Positions 1-9,705 of a stretch of 32,582 bases of DNA are shown one piece after another. A program made the position numbers and the translations under genes. The stretch is from Bacteroidales bacterium (GTDB taxonomy: Bacteria; Bacteroidota; Bacteroidia; Bacteroidales; F082). The notes below the pieces were generated by a model. It saw only the letters and a program-made list of their open reading frames with translations. It made no database searches and was not told the DNA's origin. The stretch is from assembly GCA_015488735.1 (NCBI GenBank), contig WFNG01000128.1, forward strand, positions 1 to 32,582. Direction: 5' to 3'. Positions within the stretch are counted from its first letter, which is position 1. Each line of letters starts with the position of its first letter.

Positions 1-1
1 A

Positions 2-88
2 TTACAAAAAGAGCTGGACGAGATTCACAATTCTGAGATGTGGCAAACCGGCGCCGCCGTGCGTAAGTTACGACCTGAAAGGAATTAA
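2..88 (+). CDS. C-terminal end of an unidentified CDS, truncated by the window edge
   Basis: Open frame LQKELDEIHNSEMWQTGAAVRKLRPERN* from the window start, followed by a strong hairpin terminator; too short for family assignment. Confidence 0.55.
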   Translation, partial: LQKELDEIHNSEMWQTGAAVRKLRPERN

Positions 89-111
89 TACGATTATTTT
101 TTCGTGGATGA

Positions 112-143
112 AGCCCTAAGAATCAATGATTCTTAGGGCTTTT
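112..143 (+). terminator. Rho-independent terminator
   Basis: Perfect 13-bp stem AGCCCTAAGAATC-AAT-GATTCTTAGGGCT followed by TTTT; 24 nt downstream of the first stop codon. Confidence 0.85.
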
Positions 144-163
144 GCATAAACAGCAAAAACAGG

Positions 164-346
164 TTAATTACCACAAGAGCCCTGCTCGATATCGTCAGCC
201 GTCGGGTTGTATCTGTTTCCCAGTATGAATAGTGAGTACACCTTTCCTGTTAAAGGTTCCGGATTGTTTTTCTTACATCCGGGAAAGCTCCAAAATCCTA
301 AAAACAGTAAAAGTAAAAAGGCAGTGACAAAAAGAGTTCGTTTCAT
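164..346 (-). CDS. Small putative lipoprotein
   Basis: Internal start MKRTLFVTAFLLLLFLGFWSFPGCKK: hydrophobic signal followed by a lipobox-like Cys; the longer ORF start at 415 overlaps the upstream promoter region. Confidence 0.5.
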   Translation of the reverse strand: MKRTLFVTAFLLLLFLGFWSFPGCKKNNPEPLTGKVYSLFILGNRYNPTADDIEQGSCGN

Positions 347-390
347 TTTGATGGGCTTGTAATATTTAACTGTAAAATTAAGAAAAATTC

Positions 391-398
391 TATCTTTG
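391..398 (+). promoter_or_regulatory. Putative Bacteroidetes -7 element (TAnnTTTG)
   Basis: TATCTTTG 18 nt upstream of ATG at 416. Confidence 0.45.
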
Positions 399-415
399 AA
401 CAAAATAAATCTCAT

Positions 416-1072
416 ATGAAAAAATCTACATTACTTTTGTTAATGTCAGTAATGTTTTTTTTGTTTTCCTGCAATAACAGCCATTCGGGGAAGAAAAAAC
501 ACAATGGGAAAACGGCTTCCAAAGTTGAAATCCGGCATCCATTGGTTGTCATGAAAACAGAATTCGGAACAATTGTAGCCGAACTCTGCCCGGACAAAGC
601 CCCTCAGACAGTAGCCAATTTTGAACGATATATTCGTGAAAACAGGCTAAAAGATGCAGTTTTTTATCGCACAGTAACCAGGAAAAATCAACCCGGAAAA
701 AAAATAAAAATTGAAGTTGTTCAAGGGGGACTTTACAGGGACAATCATCCGGACATGCTCCCTCCTATTCAACTTGAAACAACAAAGCAAACAGGATTAC
801 ATCATTTGAACGGTACGCTTTCCATGGCACGCGACAAGCCAAACTCTGCCACCAGTGAATTTTTTATTTGTATAGGAGACCAGCCTTCATTAGATTATGG
901 TGGCAAACGCAATCCCGACGGATTGGGATTTGCAGCTTTCGGACGGGTTATTAAGGGCATGGATGTGGTGAGAAAAATCCAGCAGCAGCCTTCCAACCAT
1001 CAAATCCTCATCCCAATGGTAAAACTGGACACAATTTTTGTCGGTAATTTAGGCTCTCTGCTAACATTATAG
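416..1072 (+). CDS. Cyclophilin-type peptidyl-prolyl cis-trans isomerase, lipoprotein
   Basis: Lipobox signal (LFSCNN) and cyclophilin motifs VMKTEFGTIVAELCPDKAPQTVANF, GTLSMARDKPNSATSEFFI, FGRVIKGMDVV. Confidence 0.92.
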   Translation: MKKSTLLLLMSVMFFLFSCNNSHSGKKKHNGKTASKVEIRHPLVVMKTEFGTIVAELCPDKAPQTVANFERYIRENRLKDAVFYRTVTRKNQPGKKIKIEVVQGGLYRDNHPDMLPPIQLETTKQTGLHHLNGTLSMARDKPNSATSEFFICIGDQPSLDYGGKRNPDGLGFAAFGRVIKGMDVVRKIQQQPSNHQILIPMVKLDTIFVGNLGSLLTL

Positions 1073-3490
1073 ATTCAGACTGTACTGAACCATTATGTTT
1101 CTGAGGGGTTCTGCTTTCAGCGGCCGCAACGAATACATTCTGTTAGTAACATTGTTGCTGAGAACGGATATTTTACTGCTTTTGCCCAGCTCATAACTTA
1201 CACGAACATCCCATATCATATTGCCATTGTTATGATGGTAGAAATAATTACGGTATAAAATGGCTTGCAAAGTGCCACCGGTGGCAAGGGTGACATCTTC
1301 AAATTCGAATATGGCTTTATCAAGATTTACAATCTTGCTGAAATAACGCATGGAGGTTCCTACCGCAAACCTGCCAATATCAAGTTCCAGATCCAGTTTG
1401 GCCGTATGCAGAAACCGATATTTTAGTATACGGGATGAAGGATTTACGCTGGTACTGTTATAAGAAAAAGCGGTATGCCCGCCGGGATTATAATCATGCG
1501 CAAAAACTTTATTCGGATCGAGCGTAACAGGATGTACATAAGTATAACCCGCCATAATGTTCAGTGTAGTATTGTGACTAAATCTTGCCTGGCCGGTCAG
1601 CGAAAAATCGATACCGGTTACACGAGAAGCTCCCGTATTAACAAATTTAAATCCTGCATAGGCAAAAGTATAGGTCGAGTCCCAAAAGCCAAACAGATAC
1701 TCCACCGTGTTTTTATACTCCTGATAAAAGAAGGCCACATCGGCATAGCCCCGGAATTTTTTGAACTTAAAAGCCTGTTTAATCCCGATTTCAGCATTCC
1801 AGCTTGACTCAGGCTTCAAATCGGGATTGTCAAAAACACCAAACGCTCCGATTTTGGTTCTTACATAACGTTCTGCAATAGTAGGAAACCGGTATCCCAT
1901 ACCAACAGATGCCCGAAGATATGTTGCCGGCGCCACCCGAAACGAAGAGCCAAACCGAAAGATGGGCTTGAACTTTTTTATGGTACCGCTGTTAAGGTCA
2001 AAATATTCAAAACGGACACCAAAAGAAAGATTTGCCACACTCCCATACTTTTTCTCAACTTCTGCATACCCCGACAAATTCCACAAATTGTTGGTGTCTG
2101 ATCCGGAACCCGAATACATTTTGGCTACGGAACGATCGTAATTACTTATTACACCAGCGACAAGGTCAACATTTCCAATTTTCTTAAACTGTTTCCGATA
2201 CTCATACTTGTTATAAATCATCATTGATTTACTTGACTGGTTTAAATTTGCTTTGGAATTGTCATACATAACCCTGGAAATAAATTCATGTTTTGCACCG
2301 CTTTTGGAATAGTAATTTATAAAAGGATCCAAATAGAAAACAAATTGATTGCTTAAGAGAATAGCACCCGGGTAGCCTCTGTAAAAGCCGGTTGTATCAT
2401 CGAGCCAGGCCATGACCGAAGCCTTTTTCTGTCGCATAAAGTTTCCGTTAAGTCCAAAATTCAGGCCTTCTGTTTTTTTTGAACGCCTGCGCAGATTAAA
2501 ATTAAACCGTATTAGTCTGTTGGCTACATCTTTCTTCGTAATTCCGGAGCTGTCTATTATAGGCGGAATAACTTTGGCCGGTCCCTGATAATTATGGTCG
2601 TAACTGGCAGTGCCGCCTATAACCAGATCGGTATGTCCATCACCAAGCCTTTGAGAATGGCTGAAAGCAACTCCTGTGATAGGGGCCAAGCCATTCCACC
2701 ACTTCTCTGCAATTTTATTGGGGGCAGTATACGTACCAAAATAAGAGCTCACATAAGTATGCGGTTTAAGGCCGGGATATTTCATGCGAACATAAATAGC
2801 TCCACTCAGCGATGAAGAGCCTGAAAGGACTGATGCAGCACCTTTTACCACTTCAATTTGTCTTATATCCTCAACCGGAATAAACGACCAGTCAGGCTTA
2901 CCGGCATCCGCGCTGGCAATGGGCATACCATCTACAAACACCCCTACTTTGGAACCCACGCCATACGTAAATCCACTCCCGCCTCTGATCTGCGGTTCTT
3001 GATCGAGAATAGTAACACCGGGGGTAAGATTGAGTATGGTGGCAATGTTCCGCGTATTGCGATCCTGAATAATTTTTGGTTTCATTACATCAATGGAAAC
3101 AGTCTGATCAACTAACTTTTTGTTGAATTTACCAGCACGCACCACCAGCTCCTGAACATTGTAACTTTTGGCTTCAAGTTGGATGGTTTTTAATTTAATG
3201 ATTGTGTTTTTTTTGATGTTAACCGTAAAAAGTTTTGACTTCATACCGGTGTAAGAAACCTCTATTTGCTGACTGCCAACAGGTAAAATTAGCTGAAAAT
3301 AGCCGTTGTAATCTGTAACAGTACCTTTAGACAGGTTTGCTTTCAGAAAAACATTTGCCCCTATCAGCGACATTCCGGTCCCTGATTCCACTACACGGCC
3401 GGAAACAGTTCCTGTTTGCCCGTTTGCCAGGCCTGGAGCCATGCCAAAAAGAAAAGCAAAGAAAAATAGAATTGAATATCTTTTTTCCAT
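1067..3490 (-). CDS. TonB-dependent receptor with N-terminal carboxypeptidase-like regulatory domain
   Basis: Signal peptide, GRVVESGTGMSLIGANVFL repeat domain, plug-like segment (TPGVTILDQEPQIRGGSGFTYG), C-terminal beta-barrel. Confidence 0.93.
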   Translation of the reverse strand: MEKRYSILFFFAFLFGMAPGLANGQTGTVSGRVVESGTGMSLIGANVFLKANLSKGTVTDYNGYFQLILPVGSQQIEVSYTGMKSKLFTVNIKKNTIIKLKTIQLEAKSYNVQELVVRAGKFNKKLVDQTVSIDVMKPKIIQDRNTRNIATILNLTPGVTILDQEPQIRGGSGFTYGVGSKVGVFVDGMPIASADAGKPDWSFIPVEDIRQIEVVKGAASVLSGSSSLSGAIYVRMKYPGLKPHTYVSSYFGTYTAPNKIAEKWWNGLAPITGVAFSHSQRLGDGHTDLVIGGTASYDHNYQGPAKVIPPIIDSSGITKKDVANRLIRFNFNLRRRSKKTEGLNFGLNGNFMRQKKASVMAWLDDTTGFYRGYPGAILLSNQFVFYLDPFINYYSKSGAKHEFISRVMYDNSKANLNQSSKSMMIYNKYEYRKQFKKIGNVDLVAGVISNYDRSVAKMYSGSGSDTNNLWNLSGYAEVEKKYGSVANLSFGVRFEYFDLNSGTIKKFKPIFRFGSSFRVAPATYLRASVGMGYRFPTIAERYVRTKIGAFGVFDNPDLKPESSWNAEIGIKQAFKFKKFRGYADVAFFYQEYKNTVEYLFGFWDSTYTFAYAGFKFVNTGASRVTGIDFSLTGQARFSHNTTLNIMAGYTYVHPVTLDPNKVFAHDYNPGGHTAFSYNSTSVNPSSRILKYRFLHTAKLDLELDIGRFAVGTSMRYFSKIVNLDKAIFEFEDVTLATGGTLQAILYRNYFYHHNNGNMIWDVRVSYELGKSSKISVLSNNVTNRMYSLRPLKAEPLRNIMVQYSLNL

Positions 3491-3506
3491 AAAACCCGCG
3501 TATGGC

Positions 3507-4466
3507 TTAATGTATTAAAATCTTTTTAGTCAAGATGTTATCACTATTTTCCGCTTGTACAATGTATATGCCTGAAGGCAGAAAGATGTCTATGATTTTA
3601 TTCTCTCCGCTTTTCATAGTCGTAACGGCCTGCACACGTCCAAGAATATTCAGCACACGGATTTTATATACGCCGCGCATTACATTTTTCAATTCGAGAT
3701 GCAGCTTATTGTTATTGGCAAATACATTTAACGCCCCCTTTTGAAAATGTTTTATACCGGTAGAATTATTGAAAACGACATTCAAATCATCAAATTTGGC
3801 ACTACTTCCGGCAATAGCGTGTTTTCCATTGCCCGAAGTCAGGATAATTAAAATATACTGCGGATTACTGTTGGAATAATATTTAAACGGAACCGAAAAT
3901 CGTGTCCATTTATTAATGTTTGACCCCGGAAGATCAAAAGAAGCCTTGGCCACCCAGGTGGAGGAATCTCCATTTAAAACAGGGCTGCGGGCATAACCTG
4001 TATGCAGAATAGCGAGAACATTGCCTCGGTCACCGGAAACCGATTTACACATAAACCATCCCACCAGGCTATCAGGTCGGGCGGTAAATGGTGTATTAAA
4101 CAATGGGTTGGATATATCAGTATAAACATAACTGTCATCAGCATTCATTTCTGCATGATAACGGCCATTTGACATGGTTCCTGTTGCCACAAGTCCCATA
4201 GAGGAAACATTAAATAATTTCAATGAATACTTACCGCTATGAGCTGTATCACATCGTTCCCAATTAACAGGTGCCAGAGAGCTAATGATGGCATTATCAC
4301 TATTTTTAATGCCATTCCAATCAACCGGGAGAGGATGATCAGCCGGAATACCAATGGGGACATGCCAATTTTCAAATCCGGAATTTTGAATTGTATCTGC
4401 TGTTTGAGCCTGTAATAAGGGCGAACCAAGTAAAATAACTGAAAGAAAAAGTATAGTTTTTTTCAT
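3507..4466 (-). CDS. PCMD-like secreted protein with T9SS type A sorting domain
   Basis: Signal peptide; DTIQNSGFENWH...PVDWN...; C-terminal domain LNILGRVQAVTTMKSGENKIIDIFLPSGIYIVQAENSDNILTKKILIH resembles the Por secretion sorting domain. Confidence 0.8.
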   Translation of the reverse strand: MKKTILFLSVILLGSPLLQAQTADTIQNSGFENWHVPIGIPADHPLPVDWNGIKNSDNAIISSLAPVNWERCDTAHSGKYSLKLFNVSSMGLVATGTMSNGRYHAEMNADDSYVYTDISNPLFNTPFTARPDSLVGWFMCKSVSGDRGNVLAILHTGYARSPVLNGDSSTWVAKASFDLPGSNINKWTRFSVPFKYYSNSNPQYILIILTSGNGKHAIAGSSAKFDDLNVVFNNSTGIKHFQKGALNVFANNNKLHLELKNVMRGVYKIRVLNILGRVQAVTTMKSGENKIIDIFLPSGIYIVQAENSDNILTKKILIH

Positions 4467-4544
4467 AATTTGACACTTTGGTTGTAAAAGTAGTAAAAAA
4501 ATTTATGAAAAGAAAAAATAACAAAACACTTCTCTGCTTAAAGC

Positions 4545-6035
4545 TTACTTGGTTACACCCTTTTTTCCACCAAAATTTAATATGGCTGATAAATAAAGGT
4601 TAACAGAATAATAATGCATGGAAGCATTGTTTTCCAACGGCCCTTGTAAGGGAATTTTGTCAACGGGATTATATTCTACCGGATTCGAAAAATTGGCTAA
4701 CTGTTTTTGGTGGCTTAACTTACTGAATGTAAATTCGACCCCGGAGATAATCCTTTGTCCAAAAATGGAAAATTCTGCTCCCCCTGTTAAATGATAATTA
4801 TCCGAATGAGAATATGGCAGAATGTTATAATGAGCGTACTTTCCAAAATTATAATTCTTCAGATAATTAAAATCTGTACGAAATCCCAGCATAAACCCCA
4901 CGTTATTAGCATTTTTCCAGTTGTAACCAACAGCAATATTGGTAAGTTTTTTTGATCCAGAAGCCACTGAAAGCCAGCGGTGTGCAAATTTGTCAGGCAA
5001 AGTTCGCGGATGAGGATAAGCTTCCAGCATAAGATAGGGCTTCAACCTGAAAAAATGCTCAATACTAAAGTAAACATGACTCCCCGAACCAGGAAAATGC
5101 AAAACAAAACCGGCTGAAATGGAAAGCGGCAACCGTTCGCGCGAGAGAACACCTTTGTCTTGCTCTGCCATAAAAATAACCTTGTCAGGCAATGGTTTAC
5201 CAAGATATGTGATATTATCCTGACTCTGCGTGCGAATAAGTTTTTTACTAATGGAAAGTAAGGTAAAAGACGGTGCCGTAATATTTAAGCCAAAACGCCA
5301 GTTTGCCAGTTTGTAACTAATGCCTACTTTAAAAATACCCCGGAAATTATTATAACTAATCAGGTTCCGGGTATTATAAATAGCCGAATACATACTGGAG
5401 TCATTTATGGTTTGTGCAGAATTTTCAATATCCTTAAGGTATTGCATGGATACAGAAGAGACGAAAAAACTAACCCCCACATGAAAACGGGAAGAAATGT
5501 CATAAGCAGCTGCAATTCCTACCCAGGTATCATCAAAACGGTTACGATAATCAAAATAAGCGTTGTACAGCTCATTACCTGGATGGCTTTTCAAAATATC
5601 CATCTCTTTTTGCAACGTGTAATTAATTTCTATCCGCTCATGAACACGGGTAAAAACGCTGGCTCCCAATGTGATTTTCCCTTTGGGAGGATTATAAATA
5701 TAAGTAATAAACCGTGGTTGAACAACAAAAGCAATAGTTTCCGGGCTTATGCCGTTTCCCAGCCCATTGGCCAGCTTATAGTAACGTAATGAAAACATTA
5801 CTGCTGAGAGGGACAGGTTGGAATTCTTACCCGCCTCCGAAATATTGGCCGGGTTATAATATATGGAACTACTCCCTCCATCTCCGGCAACTACAGCCCC
5901 CGATAACATGGACGATACCGAATTAAAACTTTGTGACCAGTAATAATTAGAAAGTTGTGCCTGAGCCACCCGGGGAAACATTTCTCCCACTAAAACAAAT
6001 AAAATATAAAATAAATTCCGTGTAAAAACTTTCAA
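4545..6035 (-). CDS. Outer membrane protein, FadL/PorV-like porin family
   Basis: Signal peptide, SGAVVAGDGGSSSIYYNPANIS motif near the N-terminus, long beta-barrel-like sequence. Confidence 0.72.
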   Translation of the reverse strand: MKVFTRNLFYILFVLVGEMFPRVAQAQLSNYYWSQSFNSVSSMLSGAVVAGDGGSSSIYYNPANISEAGKNSNLSLSAVMFSLRYYKLANGLGNGISPETIAFVVQPRFITYIYNPPKGKITLGASVFTRVHERIEINYTLQKEMDILKSHPGNELYNAYFDYRNRFDDTWVGIAAAYDISSRFHVGVSFFVSSVSMQYLKDIENSAQTINDSSMYSAIYNTRNLISYNNFRGIFKVGISYKLANWRFGLNITAPSFTLLSISKKLIRTQSQDNITYLGKPLPDKVIFMAEQDKGVLSRERLPLSISAGFVLHFPGSGSHVYFSIEHFFRLKPYLMLEAYPHPRTLPDKFAHRWLSVASGSKKLTNIAVGYNWKNANNVGFMLGFRTDFNYLKNYNFGKYAHYNILPYSHSDNYHLTGGAEFSIFGQRIISGVEFTFSKLSHQKQLANFSNPVEYNPVDKIPLQGPLENNASMHYYSVNLYLSAILNFGGKKGVTK

Positions 6036-6070
6036 TATTGTAACAATAAAAAGGTTAAGTGTTTATTCTG

Positions 6071-7057
6071 TTATTCTATACCGGAAAAATGCTTCATAAA
6101 CTGGATACGCTCATAAGCTGCCGGATTTTCCACCTCGAAAACGCTAAGCTTCCCTCTGAAATCATCGATACGCCTGTAATTGTGTCTTTCCATCCAGCTT
6201 TCCAGCTGATCAATCATGCTGCCGATTTCTCTAAATCCTTTTTTATAGAGTACAGAAGCTATTTGCACCACTGTAGCGCCAACCAACAATTGCTTGATAA
6301 GTGCCGTTCCGCTATGTACGCCGGTAGATGCAGCAATATCGCATTTCACTTTGGGCGATAACATAGCAATCCATCTCAATGGCAATGCGATGTCGGCAGG
6401 TGTACTAAAAACAAAAGAAGAGGTAATTTCCTCGTGTTCAATATCAATATCGGGGGTATAAAATCGATTAAAAAGAACCAGTGCTTTTATATCTGTCCAG
6501 GAGAGAGTGGTAAGTGTTTTTGCCAGACCTGAAAAATAATAACTTAGTTTCACCGCCACAGGGATATCGAGTTCTTTGGTAACCTTGCGGGCAATATCAA
6601 AATAAATCTTTTCATTCTCCCGGCTGTCTTTGCCCGGATCCGAAGGTAAAACAGCGATATTAAGCTCCAGCCCGTCTGCACCGGCAGCTTCTATTTTTTT
6701 TGCATAGGCTTCCCATTCGCTGTCTGAAACACAATTAATGGAAGCAATAATGGGGATATCTACCGCTTTCTTCGCGTTCTCAATAAGCCTGAGATAAGTG
6801 GCAACATCATTTTCAGCAGTATAATTCCGGATATAATCTTCGGCCTCAGGATACAGATTGGTATATCCATCCTGCATAAGAGTGTGACTGGCGTTGTAAC
6901 GAATTTGCTCTTCGAACAAGGATTTGAGCACAACGGCTGCGGCACCATTTTTTTCCAGCTCAATAATATTTTCCACAGAGTTGGTTAATCCGGAACTCGC
7001 AATAATAATCGGGTTCCGAAGATTCAGTCCCATGTACTGTGTTTCTGTATTAATCAT
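6071..7057 (-). CDS. Dihydroorotate dehydrogenase-like protein
   Basis: MINTETQYMGLNLRNPIIIASSGLTNSVENI...NCVS...GADGLELNIAV...VAVKLSYYFSG...ASTGVHSGTALIKQLLVGA; start trimmed from the supplied 475-aa ORF, whose extra N-terminus overlaps the divergent gene at 7380. Confidence 0.85.
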   Translation of the reverse strand: MINTETQYMGLNLRNPIIIASSGLTNSVENIIELEKNGAAAVVLKSLFEEQIRYNASHTLMQDGYTNLYPEAEDYIRNYTAENDVATYLRLIENAKKAVDIPIIASINCVSDSEWEAYAKKIEAAGADGLELNIAVLPSDPGKDSRENEKIYFDIARKVTKELDIPVAVKLSYYFSGLAKTLTTLSWTDIKALVLFNRFYTPDIDIEHEEITSSFVFSTPADIALPLRWIAMLSPKVKCDIAASTGVHSGTALIKQLLVGATVVQIASVLYKKGFREIGSMIDQLESWMERHNYRRIDDFRGKLSVFEVENPAAYERIQFMKHFSGIE

Positions 7058-7343
7058 TTTAGTTAAAATTTGGTTCGCAAAAAATAAGGCCACTGTAAAA
7101 ATAAAAAAAATTATGAAGTAGTGATAGTTTTGGTCAAAGTATATCAGGGGAAACTTAGCTGTATGACTATTGTACGCTACTGTTTGTATCTCAATTAGCA
7201 CAGCTATATACATAAAAGAATGATAAAAAATCAGGTAACACTTAAAAGGCTTTTTATAAAACGATAGCAGCCTGCCATTCTTAAAATAAATACAAAAAGG
7301 AAATATTCTGAAAAATGTCAAGGGAAATAAGGTTTTAAATTGA

Positions 7344-7351
7344 TATATTTG
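7344..7351 (+). promoter_or_regulatory. Putative Bacteroidetes -7 element
   Basis: TATATTTG (TAnnTTTG) 29 nt upstream of ATG at 7380. Confidence 0.4.
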
Positions 7352-7379
7352 TCCATGAAAGATATATAAGCCTAATATT

Positions 7380-8636
7380 ATGTCAGAATTCATAAACAAC
7401 ACAGAACAAAGGGTTAAGCAATTGCATAGTTTTGTAGATGGCATCATTAACCAGCGCGAAAATGGTGCCGGGCTCATTAAAAAGTACGAGGAGGCCATTG
7501 AACAGGTACAACCTTTTGATGTAGTAACTCTTGTTCATCTTATGATGGGAAAAAAGCCCAAAGGAGAAGCGCTGCAAAAATTGAAAAAAGGGATTAACAG
7601 ATCTTTGAACATGCTCTACAAGGGTCTGGTATCAAGAGCAATACCAGAATATAACAGCAAGCCGTTCTTTGGAATTCTCCAGCAGGAAAACAATGCACTG
7701 AATGAAAGGCTGATAGAGTTACGGCCTTTTATCAAAGCATTTAATGATAAAAATGCCAGTCAGCAGGAGATTACTGATTCTCTGACAGAAATTAAAAACC
7801 GCGTAAATGCTTTGCAGGAATTCAACCTGCACTATGTCAAAAAAGAGAATATTCTGTTTCCGTACGTGGAAAAACATTTGGTGGAATATGGATGTTTGCC
7901 CATGATGTGGTCTTACCACGATGATATCCGCAATTTTATTAAAGATACAGTCGAAATCATTGAAAATGAAAACACCGATCTGAAGCGTCTGAACCGTTTA
8001 CTCGGCGATTTGTTTTTCAATATGTATGCCATCCGCTTTCGCGAAGAATACATTTTGTTCCCCGTTATTTTCGACAGGATACCAGAGGAAGAACTGCACG
8101 GGATGCTGGAACAGGCTTTTGATGTGGGATTTGCGTTTATCACTCCACCTTCAAAAAAGCTGCTGGATAAACAGCCCAAAAAACAAATGGGAAGCAAAAA
8201 TGACAAGCTGCTCACCATCGATGAGCTGGGCGACAAGCTGCTGGATTTCGACACGGGCAAACTATCTATCAGGCAAGCCATCATGATGCTGAACCATCTG
8301 CCGGTGGATGTAACTTTTGTGGATGAAAACGACGAAGTACGTTATTTTTCCACACCGGGCGATCGGATTTTCCCCCGTTCCAAAGCCATCATCGGACGTT
8401 TGGTGGAAAATTGCCATCCGCCTTCAAGCGTGCATATTGTGAAAGAACTGGTAGATGCATTCAGAACGGGGAAAAAACAAAAGGAGAGTTTCTGGATTCA
8501 AATGGGAAAGAAATTCATCCTCATCCAGTACTTTGCCCTGCACGACGAAGAAGGTAATTTCCGCGGTACCCTCGAAGTGAGCCAGGATGTGAGCGATATC
8601 CGAAAACTGGAGGGCGAAAAAAGGCTGATGAATTAG
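7380..8636 (+). CDS. DUF438 / hemerythrin-like / PAS domain protein
   Basis: N-terminal helical region; HHE-type segment FNLHYVKKENILFPYVEKHL...SYHDDIR...REEYILFPVIFDRI; C-terminal PAS-like VDVTFVDENDEVRYFSTPGDRIFPRSKAIIGRLVENCHPPSSVHIV. Confidence 0.88.
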   Translation: MSEFINNTEQRVKQLHSFVDGIINQRENGAGLIKKYEEAIEQVQPFDVVTLVHLMMGKKPKGEALQKLKKGINRSLNMLYKGLVSRAIPEYNSKPFFGILQQENNALNERLIELRPFIKAFNDKNASQQEITDSLTEIKNRVNALQEFNLHYVKKENILFPYVEKHLVEYGCLPMMWSYHDDIRNFIKDTVEIIENENTDLKRLNRLLGDLFFNMYAIRFREEYILFPVIFDRIPEEELHGMLEQAFDVGFAFITPPSKKLLDKQPKKQMGSKNDKLLTIDELGDKLLDFDTGKLSIRQAIMMLNHLPVDVTFVDENDEVRYFSTPGDRIFPRSKAIIGRLVENCHPPSSVHIVKELVDAFRTGKKQKESFWIQMGKKFILIQYFALHDEEGNFRGTLEVSQDVSDIRKLEGEKRLMN

Positions 8637-8803
8637 TTTTGCGTTGGGCGTAAAATGCTTTTTCATATTTCCGGCTGGAAGTGGAATAAGAACACCTGAA
8701 AATTACCGGGTTAAAAAATCCAAAGGCTCACTTTGGCATTGGTATTACAAATTCAATTGAACCCGTGGAAAACTTGAAAAACAACATACTGTAGCAATTG
8801 CTA

Positions 8804-9205
8804 CTACAACTTATTCACCAGCTTAAGCATATATTCGATATCGCCATCAAACTCTTCTGCAATTTCCGGAGGAAACTCCCCAAAACCACTCATGCGTTTG
8901 GAAAGCGAATCATTGAGTATCTCCCAGGCTTTGGATTTGCGTGAATTCAAAAAATGACTTTCCACCATTTCCTGACGCGTGAGTTGGTATTTGTCGGCAA
9001 GTCTTGCAATCTCTTTTTCAATCTCAGTTACAGCTTTTAATACCGATTGCTTTTTCTGTACACTTAAATCTTTCTCTTCTAACTGCATTCGCAATTCATT
9101 TTCCGAGGTAAGCACCTCCCGGATTTCTACTGCCATCTTTTCAAGCAAATACAGCGTTGAAGAAAATGAACGCCTGTGGTTGGGCTGCAATTCTATCTTT
9201 TCCAT
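8804..9205 (-). CDS. Hypothetical helical/coiled-coil protein
   Basis: Complete 133-aa ORF with charged heptad-like composition; no family recognised. Confidence 0.6.
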   Translation of the reverse strand: MEKIELQPNHRRSFSSTLYLLEKMAVEIREVLTSENELRMQLEEKDLSVQKKQSVLKAVTEIEKEIARLADKYQLTRQEMVESHFLNSRKSKAWEILNDSLSKRMSGFGEFPPEIAEEFDGDIEYMLKLVNKL

Positions 9206-9386
9206 GTGTTTATATTTATATAACGGTTTTAATATGGTGCGTGGCGCATTTTCCTTGTTTTATTTTTCTATTTTCCGGTAACTTCATTTAATGTTTAATC
9301 GTCATATTTACAACTAATTGCGGTATGCATTATGAGCCTTTGTTATATGCCGGCTGTTTTCTTTTATCAATTCAAATGTTTCTATT

Positions 9387-9704
9387 TTACTGCAATATTG
9401 CTCGGTCATGGCGAAGGAGTAAGACGGACTGGAAGGCTCTTTTAGCATTTTTGGACAGTGGGTAAGCTTTGCGCCAAAAAACCTTTTCAGACGAACATAT
9501 ATCCCTAATACGAGCTAATAGTTCATCGAAATAATTTCCATCTCCTGCTTGTTTCAGTATATCATCGTTCATTGTGGAACGCGATTTTTGAAACAATTGG
9601 CCCATTTGGCCAATAGTCAGCCAAACGGTTTCTTCTTCCAAACGGACATCAATTTTTGTCTGTCCGTCTTCGGTTTGGTATAATAGTAGTTCTGAGTTGG
9701 TCAT
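9387..9704 (-). pseudogene. Internally deleted RhuM-family (virulence/RM-associated) remnant
   Basis: N-terminal LLLYQTEDGQTKIDVRLEEETVWLTIGQMGQLFQKSRSTMN joins directly to the central RhuM-like DDILKQAGDGNYFDELLARIRDICSSEKVFWRK; the segment normally between them and the C-terminal half are missing. Confidence 0.7.
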
Positions 9705-9705
9705 C

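Noticed and set aside
1475-1807. Plus-strand ORFs opposite the TonB receptor and other antisense ORFs in the track (e.g. 2594-2815, 19729-20169, 27622-28062)
   Set aside because: Each lies wholly antisense to a well-supported gene, with no recognisable family or signal
6071-7498. 475-aa version of the DHODH-like ORF
   Set aside because: The N-terminal ~147 residues overlap the divergent DUF438 gene and its upstream region; the conserved protein begins at MINTETQYMGLN
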